The notes under the pieces were generated by a model. That model worked only from the letters and a program-made list of their open reading frames with translations, ran no database searches and was not told the origin of the DNA. From NCBI GenBank assembly GCA_036940085.1, contig JALLBK010000161.1:1-56259 (forward strand): a stretch of 56,259 nucleotides of DNA, in the 5' to 3' direction. The stretch comes from Discostella pseudostelligera (lineage: Eukaryota > Bacillariophyta > Thalassiosirophyceae > Thalassiosirales > Thalassiosiraceae). Position numbers and translations under genes: made by a program. Shown one piece after another: positions 9,141 through 19,274 of the stretch; the stretch's first letter is position 1, and every line of letters begins with the position of its first letter.

Positions 9141-10710
9141 ATGGCATCCGGTACGCTCCCACTGCAAGCCTATCACCGTGCACAATCGCTCGGTGAGGGA
9201 ACATACGGGTGCGTATTGATAGTGAAGTAGTAGGAGTAGTGTGGATCTGATCTTTGCTTCGCTATGACATCTCATGGATCATCAACTTTTTCGACACCAC
9301 CACACCACTCTTGCCACCACATCAACAGGAGCGTCGTGTGTGTTTACAATGATGCTGGTGAGAGATACACTAACACTAGGGTATGCATTGCCCAATTGCT
9401 TGTCTTACATCAATGTTCTGATCAAATCTTGTGATTACATATTTTTGTCAGGGGAGGAAATGGCCCTCAAAGTATTCGAAGCCGACGAAGATCATGACAC
9501 AATGGAACTCGGCACATTGCGCGAAGTGTCCATCTTGCGCATACTACGCTGTACAAATGCCCATCCCAATATCGTGCAGCTCATTGACATTCAAGAGGCC
9601 GGCGAGGAAGGCGACTGTGGCAATGGCAACTTGTGTATGGCAATGCCGTTGTATAAAATGGGAGATCTTAAGGGTGCAGTGAAACGAGGGATCATCGCGC
9701 CTGGAACGGCTGGACGTAAACAACGTGTGGAAATTGCTCATGGATTGCTCTCGGCAGTGGCATTTTTGCATGATAATCATATCATTCATCGGGATATAAA
9801 GAGTGACAATGTCATGATAACAATGCCAGACGATGTTGACGAGACGATGATTGTGCCTGTTTTGATCGATTTTAGCCTTGCCAAATTTATTAGTGGTAGC
9901 AATGCGATCCTTCCCCCTGGAGCAACACATACTGGAAGTATAGGAACGCCCACCTACACTGCACCCGAAGTTGTGGCGAGAGAAAACTATGGACTACCAT
10001 CGGATCTCTGGTCGGTGGGTGTTGTTCTATTGGAGACATTGATTGGAGAGCTCAGTGTCGACAGAGATAAGGCGGCTGCTAGGTTGATTGAAGAGAAGAA
10101 GGAATCATTGGCCGATTCACCATTTGCGACACTCGTACGAGGATTGCTGGAGAAGGATGTCGACAAACGTCTCACTGCTCGAGAGGCACTTGCATTGCCC
10201 GTCTTCGAGAAATTCTGTCTCACAATCCCTCCCGTCCGCATCATTGACATTGATTCTGCATTTTCTCCTGACGACGATGCGGATGATGATGGAAACAATA
10301 CTTGGAAAAGTAATATACCCGCGAACGCCTTAAAGCCAATCAACGGAAACAAACGAATGAAGATGTCATCGAAGCATCAAAAAGTATCTCCACGTGAGAA
10401 ACTGATCAGAAAGCTCTGCAATGAACTTGAGTGCAAAAATCCCAAAACTGAAATTGCCGCGGCAGTCTTCGCAAAGAAAATGGAACAGTTGGATGATGAG
10501 ATGGATGATATTAAGAACTCACAAACTTTGTTAGACTGCGTGGTCTTGGCTTGTCGATTTTATGAGGAAGAATTGATAAGTTTGCAAGAGCTCGAGGACG
10601 ACGATGGAGGGTACTTTACTAGTTTCAAGTATTTTGATATTGAAACATATCGGGACAACGAGACTGCCATATTCTCGATTATGGATTATTCATTGTATTT
10701 GAGGAATTGA
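9141..10710 (+). CDS. CDK-like protein kinase with C-terminal cyclin-box-like region
   Basis: Three exons: 9141-9208, a 29 nt microexon 9329-9357, and 9452-10710, giving 451 aa. The microexon restores a normal kinase N-lobe: GEGTYG (end of exon 1), SVVCVYNDAG, then EEMALKVF with the ATP-anchoring Lys. The C-helix reads ELGTLREVSILRIL, aligning with the PSTAIRE helix of CDKs, followed by HPNIVQLID. The catalytic loop is HRDIKSDN (HRD at 9787-9795). The metal-binding motif is DFS (9868-9876) instead of DFG. The activation segment ends GTPTYTAPEVV, and SDLWSVGVVLLE follows. After an acidic linker, about the last 110 residues resemble a cyclin fold: NPKTEIAAAVFAKK, LLDCVVLACRFYEEE, then ETAIFSIMDYSLYL. 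The kinase call is firm; the cyclin-like call is by eye. Its stop is 54 bp from that of the convergent sulfotransferase. Confidence 0.85.
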
Positions 10711-10764
10711 TGAAGATTATTAAGTTATATCTTACATCAACCCATTGCGATTTACCGACTGCAT

Positions 10765-12165
10765 TCATTTGATCGGGATGACAGATGGATCGTATCCAAG
10801 AAGCTGAAAGTCTGATTTGTAGTCCGAAGCCACCCTCGCAATTACCTCGTGACTGGAGTACTCTTCTCGTAGACCATCGACCATGGACTTTTTCTTATCA
10901 GCACCCCATGAATTTGCTGGAGACACTCTACCTCCATTTGATTCTAAATAATCCAATATTTTTGTTGCATTCAAATATGCTAATACTCTCCGCATGTCTT
11001 CGTCGAAATGCTCGATTCGTCCGAGGAAATCAAACATTGGGCACTTCTCTTGGTCTGAAAACAAAAACGACTCCTGACTAGCTGTATGATCCAGCCACAT
11101 TGATGTGTGTAAGCCTCTTTCGTTCGGTCTCAAGACGAAGTCAGAAAAAGTGTAATCTTGTGTTGGCAATCTACCCCTTAGTCCATTAACTGGCGGAAAT
11201 CCATCCATCATACTTGTGTCCGAATAATCGTTTGGAAATTAGTTCAGAAAGATGAAATATTGCAATTGCAGTTGCATCGGAGAATCTCATCGACATACCT
11301 GTAGGCACTGAAAATCCGCGCGTAAGGGTTCCGAACAAAGCTGAAGTGAAAGTAGTCTTGATGGTCTCGAATCGATTTGATACAGCCTTCTGCTCTGACC
11401 AATGATGTCGGTGCGCGTGAACAATCGTTGTCGTCGGGTCCACAGAGACTATCTTTTATGAACTGCTTAACTGCCGTTCCTCCACTCTTCAACACGTGTA
11501 TGAAGACAAACTTGTACTCATCACTCAATATGCACCCCGATGCCCAGCCGGTATCACCGAGTGCTGTGTAGACGAAAGCAAATTAGTTCATCATGCATTC
11601 AATGATGGATACGCCTATTCGAATTCAAGTACTCACACTCTGGGATAGGTTTGGTAATATTCTCTACTCTTCGGACAAAGCTTCCAGCATAACCGAACAC
11701 CGGCTTCGGCGACGTGATTTCTTTTATCACCTCACCTCGTTCCTCGCACGGATAAAATTGACATTGGTCTATCCCTTTCCTGACGCACACGGCTACCTCG
11801 AAACCATCAGGTTCATTGAACGACGAGGTCACCGCTTGAAGCAGTGCATGCAGGTTGACGCTCACCAGGAGCAAAGCGACGATCAATCCTTTCAACAGAT
11901 AAAGTGCCTTGTACGATCGAATGATGAATGATCTTCGTTTACGGACTTGATGATCAACGTATCGGACGGCTTGCATATGAATCATCGTCGGCGAGGAGGC
12001 TGTCATTGTCCATGTGGTGCATGCTGCTTGCGTTGCGGTTGTTGCGCGATAAAAAGTGAGTGGAAGATTTGGCGGGAAGTCTCCCGCGTCGTTTTGCCAC
12101 CAAAAAAGGTCTTCCGAAGATACGGCGGGAAGCCTCAGTACTACTCCTACCGACCCTCTCACCAT
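10765..12165 (-). CDS. Membrane-anchored sulfotransferase (Sulfotransfer_2-like)
   Basis: Three exons: 11637-12165, 11299-11563 and 10765-11212, giving 413 aa. It has the two PAPS-binding motifs of Golgi carbohydrate sulfotransferases: FIHVLKSGGTAVKQF (5'-phosphosulfate loop) and FSFVRNPYARIFSAYR (3'-phosphate site), both in exon 2. Exon 3 carries FDFLGRIEHFDEDMRRVL, typical of the family's later region. A single hydrophobic segment, YLLKGLIVALLLVSV, preceded by basic residues, indicates a type II membrane protein with a lumenal catalytic domain. The start is uncertain: the ATG at 12165 gives the length above, but 12006 is equally good and would leave the GGCGGGAA boxes at 12071 and 12124 outside the coding region, as they are at other promoters. 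The acceptor of exon 3 (11213-11214) is the weakest junction. The acceptor substrate is unknown. Confidence 0.8.
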
Positions 12166-12344
12166 TATTTACTCGCTGTAACCGATCAATTCCGAATTGA
12201 CCAGCCTCATCGTCAGTGAATATCGATGCAGTGGATCGCGGAAATCAAACATTTGCGTGGTATGATACTTTGCTGATAAGGTTCAAAGACTTCGATCCTC
12301 ATGTTAATGCTTACGAAAATATTACACGAACGGAACAGCTTCAA

Positions 12345-14292
12345 CTATTCCTCATCGAGAATGTCCATATCCTCCTTCTTAAATACACCTGATTTCTCCA
12401 GCGCGAACCGTAGTGGAGCCAACAGAGCAATAATCACAGGGAACAATACCCCGATTTGTGATTTCATCACTTTTACCATGGCTCCAAGGCAGCCAATCTG
12501 AATCAAGGTGAACATCGTCGTTACCTTCTTAGGCACAGCCGACCACCGCTCTTTGGGTGCAATCTTTGGATCCTTAAACAACTCCTTTATACGTTCCCAC
12601 ATTTCGTTTCCAGGCAATGCCGACATCCCCAAGAATAAGAACAATCCCATCAATACCGGAGTAGGAAGTTGTGTAAGAACTGCCCGTGGCTTGTCAAATA
12701 AAACACAGGCGCCAATGAGAGCATGTATCGAGAATCCAGTAACGCGTTGCTCAATGGTCCTTTTCAGTTTTCCAGTAGCTGAATCAAACTTGGAAAGTGC
12801 TCGGACGTGTGAGATACTGCGAACGGTAGCGGCAACAAGCCATGGCAATCCAACGAGCGATGTCAAGAAGGTTAAGATTGAAATGACTAGCATATCTGCA
12901 TGCATCCCATCGAGCATGCTGTTCTTCCGTCGCCCTTTTACCATTTTGTATTGTGGATTATTCACAAGTCGTACGGTGATGTTCTGATCCAAAAACAGTA
13001 ACACAGTTGCCATAAGCGCCGGGAAGAAGGCTGCCCATCGTGCCCAAACTGGAAGGTCCATGAGCGGTACTAACCATGGTCTACCACTAGTCGTTGCAAA
13101 TGTTGGCGGTATTGCAAGTGCTGGAAGTGTCGCCGCTGCACCCTGCGAAAGTTTGGCCAAACGTGCAATCAGCGCTCCGGCTAGTACGCCCAGTGTTGGT
13201 CCAAAGTTTGCTACATTTTTGCGAATACTCTTGCTCAAGTACGCTTTATTGCGAAATGCACGGAAGGTATTGGCAGTAAAATAAGTGGATAGGGCCACGA
13301 TGACAGTGAGGAGACCCTTAGTGAACGAAGATGCTGGATTGGTGAAGCTCCGACCAATGTTTTGCACCGCCTCGACCACAAAAATGAAGGAGATGAGTGT
13401 TGAGAAGATCTCGTCGGTGAACCGTGTTAGATACTTGACCGAATGGGACGCAGAGGTCACCGAACTGAAATGATAGATCAATGAGATTGTAGAAGACTTG
13501 GTGAATTGCAGTGTACTCAAAGTCTTTGCTCTTCATGAACTCACCTGACCAACAAAATTGCTGATGTCCAAATTCCTGTCCAAGTGTACAGTGGCAAGAA
13601 CGGAACATTCATCTTCTCTGCCAATTTCACCAGAGTTGCCACAAAAGCCAACACTGGTCCTGTACTACCAATTATCGTTAATGGTTGGGCACTTGTTAAT
13701 GCATAGATGCATCCACACATGGCCGTACTACTCATCTGAAGAGAATTAACGATGTTATTCATGACAAGTTCGCAATCAAGAAGATGATACAAGCTAAACT
13801 TCTACTTACCATTTCCATGGTGCCAATAGCTCCATGTGTAGCCGTTCCAAACAGCGAGCCAAATCCCACCGCGGGAGCAATGCACGCAAAGAACAGAAAG
13901 AGTGTCGCGGCAAGACATTGCGCATTGAGTCCATCAGTAATGTCGGATTTGTAGAGTGGTAATCGCATAGAGTAATCACGACGTACACCCTGCAAGAATG
14001 GCTCAAAGAGGGGTGGATCTCTATTGTCATCATTGGTGGGTGTGGTGATATCGCTCGCGTCGTCGTCGTCAGTGATAGCGGCGGCAGCGCTTGTCGAGAC
14101 TGGAATGCTTGCTCGATTCCGGCCCGAGGAGGAGGAATATGGGTGACGTTTGACCAACTTTGGTCTGTGGAGAGTGCGATGATGAGCAACAATAGTCACA
14201 GTGGGGGCGAAGGAGAATGACCATGCCGATGAGGCGGCGCTGAGCAGCAGCAGGAGTGCCGCCGCCTTGCGGTAGCACGTGCCGGCGGCCAT
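12345..14292 (-). CDS. SLC4-family bicarbonate/anion transporter, probably plastid-targeted
   Basis: Three exons: 13810-14292, 13545-13735 and 12345-13464, giving 597 aa. The start is the ATG at 14292 (TTTGACCATGGCC); a TTG two codons upstream is not used. Family blocks in order are LNAQCLAATLFLFFACIAPAV, then IGTMEMVSRSLACI at the exon 1 end. Exon 2 has CGCIYALTSAQPLTIIGSTG, and exon 3 begins with YLTRFTDEIFSTLISFIFV. All match the SLC4 (band 3) membrane domain that exchanges or co-transports bicarbonate. The large cytosolic N-domain of animal SLC4 is absent. The N-terminus is a signal-peptide-like Leu-rich run followed by SAWSFSFAP, resembling the diatom plastid motif, so a plastid envelope or ER location is plausible. 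A role in carbon concentration is inferred. Divergent from BCAT. Confidence 0.88.
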
Positions 14293-14527
14293 GGTCAAAG
14301 TTTAACTTCTTTGTTCTCTTCTCTTCGGGGTTGTGTTCTTCGTACTTGTCGTCCAACCTATGTGCCTCTCGAACCTCACGTGTGTTGTACATTGGAACTT
14401 GTATGATCTTCAATGGATCTTTTGTTAGCGATAGAGAATTCTATGTCCGCCGTGGGGGAAATGCAATCTCTCGGATCTTCAAATACACTAGCACTAGCAA
14501 TACCGGCATACTCCTACTAATTATTTC

Positions 14528-16188
14528 ATGCTGTTCCGACAACATCACCGATTGTGCCGTAGCTTCTTTTTTGTCATTGCATTTCGCCTGCCAACATCAT
14601 CTCAAAGTTTGTCAACCATACCGACCATGAACAGCAACTGCGGCGTCGGCATCGGCTTCGGCATAAATGGCGAAGAAGAACCTCCACCTCCACCCAAAGA
14701 AGATATTGCCTTCCACTCACTCCCTTGGAATCTGAACCTTCCCGACGAACACTCTTACATGCATCTCACCACCACCCCCGACAAAGGATGGACGCTGGAA
14801 CACTACAATCCCACCACAAACGACGGCACCATCACAAATTCGCTCAATCACTACTCCTCCACCCCCCTCCCTCTCTACCCATCAACCACATCATTAAATT
14901 ACGGCACCACCATCTGGGAAGGATTGGCATGTCGTCGTTCTCCCACCTCGCAGAAGGCATTTGTCTTTCGTCCTCAAATGAATTATGCACGATTTGTTAA
15001 CGGAGCCAAGGCTATGTGTTTACCACCCCCATCGTATGAACTCTTCATGCGCGGATTGCAATTGGTATTGCAACACAATGCTCAACTTATCCCACCGGCA
15101 CCGGCAGTGGATCCAATTACGGGTGTACCACAGGGTGGTGCAAAACTATACATCCGTCCCATGCTACTAGGTTCTGGACAACAATTAGGGTTGCATGTTA
15201 GTCCACAAATTTCATTGGTGTTCTTTGTGAGCCCTACCGGGAGCTATTTTCAGGGAAAGGCCATGGGTGGGTTGAAATTGCATTTGGAACGGAGAAGGAG
15301 TCGAGCAGCTCGGGGTGGTACTGGAAATGTGAAGTGCTGTGGAAATTATGCCGTGGCGATGCGTCCTTTGCTGTAAGTGAGCAAACCGTAGCATGCGTCG
15401 GGGTTCTCTGTTTGTCCAATTGGTCGTTCATCTTACTTCACCGCATACTAACGACTTGGCCTCTACCACCTCCACAGAGATGCAAAAGAAAATGGATTTC
15501 ACGACAATCTCTTTCTTGAACTCGAGACCTACCATAATCCACCACCGTCATTATCATCAACTTCATCGAGAATACACCAAGCCATTCTCCAGGAGCTTAG
15601 CGCGGCCAATATTTTCTTGGTTCTCAAAACGGGGGAGATCGTCACACCCAGTTTGAGACGTGGAACGATTTTGCCTGGTGAGTATGAAAATTGCATTGTC
15701 ATACCTTTTTTCTGAATCAGTCTTCGTTCTCACGTCGTCGATATGATCATCGTCTTGTTTGCTTAGGAGTAACACGTGATTCGGTATTGACATTGGCGAG
15801 AGAGTTCAAGGACGAATTGAAACCAGTCATCGTGGAGAGTATCACTGCAGCTGCAATGGGAAGCGACAATATAGAGATAACTGTTTCAGAGCGGGATATT
15901 TGCGTAGGTGACTTGTTGAATGCTGCCGAAGTCTTCATTACGGGAACTGCTGCAGAGATTGTGCCCGTGCAGAGTGTGGCAACGAGTGAAACTCCAGTAG
16001 AGGAATTGGATGGAGAGACGGAGGAATCGTTCTCTGTGAAGTTTCCTCATGGCGAGTCATCTCCTGGACCAGTAACAACGAAGCTTTTGGATATGCTACG
16101 AGAGGTTTTGGCAGAGACGAGGTCAAGTGAGGCGACGAAAGATTGGCTCTGTGATGTATTTGCATCTCCGGAGGAGTTCAGGAGTTGA
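14528..16188 (+). CDS. Branched-chain amino acid aminotransferase
   Basis: Three exons: 14528-15372, 15478-15677 and 15767-16188. The ATG at 14528 gives 488 aa, with a first ~33 residues rich in Arg, His, Phe and Ser and no acids, like a mitochondrial presequence. A second ATG at 14627 would give a 455 aa protein without it. Fold-type IV PLP enzyme motifs are SLNYGTTIWEGLAC, KLYIRPMLLGSG, and GGTGNVKCCGNYA, which holds the Schiff-base Lys. Exon 2 gives DNLFLELE-like sequence then NIFLVLKTGEIVTPSL, and exon 3 continues with ILPGVTRDSVLTLA. The enzyme interconverts Leu, Ile and Val with their 2-oxo acids. Its stop is 64 bp from that of the convergent methyltransferase. Confidence 0.92.
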
Positions 16189-16252
16189 TGAGAGGAAGAT
16201 ACTTTGTTTTCAGCTGTAAGTAAATCATCTAATTTATAGTCAAAACAAGTGG

Positions 16253-17658
16253 TTACTTCTCACAACGGATAATAACACACGCTCGCCCAAGCACTTCCAC
16301 CGCGACCTTCGACTCCTCAAATCCTGCATCGACCAACAAATCACGTAGGAATTCCTTACTGGGAAAGTATTGAAATGCTTGCATATTCTGTTCAAACTCA
16401 GACCCACCATTCGATGCCTTCTCGACATCTGCTATAGTCGAGAAGTAATTGGATAAGAATGTTGTGGCAAAGTATCGTCCTCCTGGAACTAACACACGAT
16501 GAATTTCCTTTAGTGATTCTTCAATCTCAGGCCAGCAATGCATGGCGGCTCCTGCGTGGAAGATATCAATGGAGTTGGATTTCATGGGAATTTTGGCAAC
16601 ATCGCATCGGACAAGATCGAGCCTGGTCAAGGAGGATGCAATCTCCGAATCGGCACGTATTCTACGACGTGCCTCCGTGAGCATGGAGTCGGAATAGTCA
16701 CATGCAATGACTCTGGAGTATTTGTTGCTTTTGGCGAATCTACGGGTAAAGAGACCTGATCGCAAAAGTAATGAGAGCAAAGTGCAAAGTTTGAATTGTT
16801 GTATGCAGCATGTTGCACAGAAAGACAGATTGCATTCCCGATGGATTCACAAGTGCCAATGATACATGTCTACTCACCAGTTGCACAACTCATATCTACC
16901 AGCACACTCTCTTCGCCTTTTTTATTCTTCCTTGCAAGTACTGGAGCAAAGTATTCATTCGCCATATCAAACTCTTTATCAGCACCGGGAAATCCCGCAG
17001 CCGCAAATCCCTGTCTCCATCCTCGTTCATACGCAAATGAAACCGAGGGTGAAGTGAACAAATCTCTCATGGGAATATACTCAATATCTGAGTTGGTTAC
17101 ACTGGCAATGACGGATCGCAATGGCGGTGGAGTAAGTGAGAGGAGGGATGCTAGAATTGGTGAATTGGATACTGATGATTTCTCATCATTGTCGGATTCG
17201 AGGTCAGATGATGAAGGTTCCAATAAGTTAATGTAGGTATTGGTACGCCCTTCAAATACTCGATTCGAGTCAGCTGATGAGCTAAGTGCAACTCGGATTC
17301 CCGAACGCGATGCGCCTCCACCAAGTATTGGTCCGATGTACGACATGCTCAATGGCTCCTTGGTTAGTGGATCAGCAAGTACTGCATCAAAGACGGCAGC
17401 ATTGTTTTTATCTTCGAGTGTCGACAAAGTTGGCCCACCAAGTCGTCCAAGTAGAGATTGCTTAAGTCGTTGTCGTTCCAATTCTTTGTTAGTAGTACTG
17501 TTCTCTAATGCACTGTCTTGTGCGACATCGTCACCAATGGTGGCAACAGTACGGAATGTAGACGGTGCTCCACCGTTCGTCGATGCCGATGGGACAAATG
17601 CCTCGACGGAACTAAGAGAGAAGAAGAAGAATGAGGTGGCGCGGAGCCTTCCCGCCAA
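16253..17658 (-). CDS. Plastid SAM-dependent methyltransferase, start unresolved
   Basis: Two exons: 16878-17658 and 16253-16755, about 427 aa. The class I SAM motif spans the junction: LVDMSCATG, then GLFTRRFA. It is followed by VIACDYSDSML (motif post-I), LVRCDVAKIPM, IDIFHAGAAMHCWPE and LVPGGRYFATT. This pattern fits the uncharacterised plastid/plastoglobule methyltransferases of plants and algae. A region near residues 65-105 (LADPLTKEPL) resembles the small N-terminal domain often found with them. The N-terminus has a Phe-rich run then SSVEAFVPSAS, a diatom plastid signal. The reading frame opens at a TTG inside an E2F-like box (17649-17660) with a TGA four codons upstream, so no ATG is in frame. 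An ATG in another frame gives a leader MSHRFGGKAPRHLILLLLS that would join with a one-base shift; an upstream exon ending at a CTCTTAG acceptor is also possible. Confidence 0.8.
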
Positions 17659-17855
17659 AACGGTGACTCATCGCCTCCTCAGTCTGCCCGTCGAAGGAGT
17701 CTGTCTGTCGCTTGTGATGCTGACGCAGATCCATCGCGCGATTTTTCCAGCCGCAGCATTGGTCATGAACCATGAAAGTGTCTCTAGTAGTACCCCCACC
17801 TGCGCTGCGGTAGTAGACATCATACCACTGATATTGATTCACTGCAACCACCACA

Positions 17856-19016
17856 ATGTGCGCCACCGCCACCGCAACGAGCGTACAAATACAAACAACA
17901 CAGTCACAAACTCCCCGGATATCAAGACGACTCCAACGACAACGCGTCTGTTCAATCCTTCTCGACTCTGTCACTGCCATCTTCATCCTGCATTATCTCT
18001 ACAACCACCCATCTTATTTGAATCCATGGAATTTACCAAATGTCAAATTATGGTTCGTCGGTTTCATCTGCATTCGACTGGGTGTCATGTTCTACGATCA
18101 TCTCGTAGTACTTGTCGTCGAGAAATATTTCAAAAGCAAAGTATTACCTACACGAGAATCCGGCGCCCCTCCCGTTCGCTTTGTCAAACTAGACACACGA
18201 TCCTACATCTACCTCTTCCTAAATGCATTCAATGAATATTCCTTCGTTATGAGATTAACACACTACCTATGGCAGGGGGGGCATCAACAACTACTCTCGT
18301 GGCAAATATCACAATTCACTTTGGGAAACACACTCGTTGCTTTTGGTATTATGTTCATTTCCATGGATATGCTCTATGCACCACTCCATCACCTGTTGCA
18401 TTTGCCAACATTGTATCCCCTGATACACAAGCATCATCATCGACAACATTTTCCCACGCGGGGGTATTTAGATGCGGGGAATGAACATCCTATTGAACAC
18501 ATGATTGGAGTCATGTGCACGTGGTTTGCCGTGTGTGCATCTGAAATAGCTTTGCCCACTTTGGGAATGTTGTCCAATAGAATTGTGGAAAATGGCTTGA
18601 GTTGGCAATTGTTTTCTTCGGAGGATGGTGAATTCATTGCTACGCGAGGGGGAGGAGTGCACGCCATCACAGTCATGATCTTTTTTCAGTTCCATGCCGC
18701 ATTGGCGTGTTTGAATCATAGTCCGTACAATGTCCAATTTTCCTTACCCGCCATCGGATCCAGTGCTATATTTGGATCCAATAGTAAACTACTCCATTGG
18801 GTTAATGAAATACCGCACTTTGGAAAGTGGGTCAAAAGACTAGTTTCTGGACAATGGTTTCAATATGCAGTGGGGCATCACGAGATGCATCATCGCAAAT
18901 TCAATTTCAATTACGGACAGTACTGTATGTTTTATGATTTGTGGATGGGAACATTCATTGAGTATGAGGGACCGATGACGGCGGCTCAGTTGTTGGAGTC
19001 CAAAAAGAGGATGTAG
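17856..19016 (+). CDS. Fatty acid hydroxylase / sterol desaturase superfamily protein
   Basis: A single exon of 386 aa starting at the ATG at 17856. It has the di-iron histidine boxes of the superfamily: HHLLH (about residues 178-182), HKHHHRQH (191-198), HPIEH (211-215) and near the C-terminus HHEMHH (about 338-343). Several hydrophobic segments lie around them (TAIFILHYLYN, VKLWFVGFICIRLGVMFY, LVAFGIMFISMDMLY), so it is an ER-type multi-pass enzyme. Members include C-4 and C-5 sterol oxidases, alkane and fatty acid hydroxylases, and related proteins of unknown substrate; the sequence seen does not decide between them. Divergent from the plastid methyltransferase. Confidence 0.82.
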   Translation: MCATATATSVQIQTTQSQTPRISRRLQRQRVCSILLDSVTAIFILHYLYNHPSYLNPWNLPNVKLWFVGFICIRLGVMFYDHLVVLVVEKYFKSKVLPTRESGAPPVRFVKLDTRSYIYLFLNAFNEYSFVMRLTHYLWQGGHQQLLSWQISQFTLGNTLVAFGIMFISMDMLYAPLHHLLHLPTLYPLIHKHHHRQHFPTRGYLDAGNEHPIEHMIGVMCTWFAVCASEIALPTLGMLSNRIVENGLSWQLFSSEDGEFIATRGGGVHAITVMIFFQFHAALACLNHSPYNVQFSLPAIGSSAIFGSNSKLLHWVNEIPHFGKWVKRLVSGQWFQYAVGHHEMHHRKFNFNYGQYCMFYDLWMGTFIEYEGPMTAAQLLESKKRM

Positions 19017-19274
19017 AGAAATTGAATAATAGTGTGGACGCTGCTTGAAAGACGGACGTTAGGAAAATGTAGAAATGCAATCATATGCAGCGTAGGAAAC
19101 CAAGACATTCCGGCACTAAAATGTTAATACCTTGTTTCACTCTATCCATTAATAAGTCTATGCATGTTCTTCCTTCATTCAAGCTGATTCAACGAGTGTT
19201 CGCTGCTAGCTGGCAAAGCAAACGAGTGTGGAACGATGAGTAGGCACGTTGCTGGCGAAGAAAACAAGTTCAGA

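Noticed and set aside
17240..18235. A 331-codon frame overlapping the methyltransferase and hydroxylase genes.
   Set aside because: It is antisense to methyltransferase exon 1 and out of frame with the histidine-box protein.
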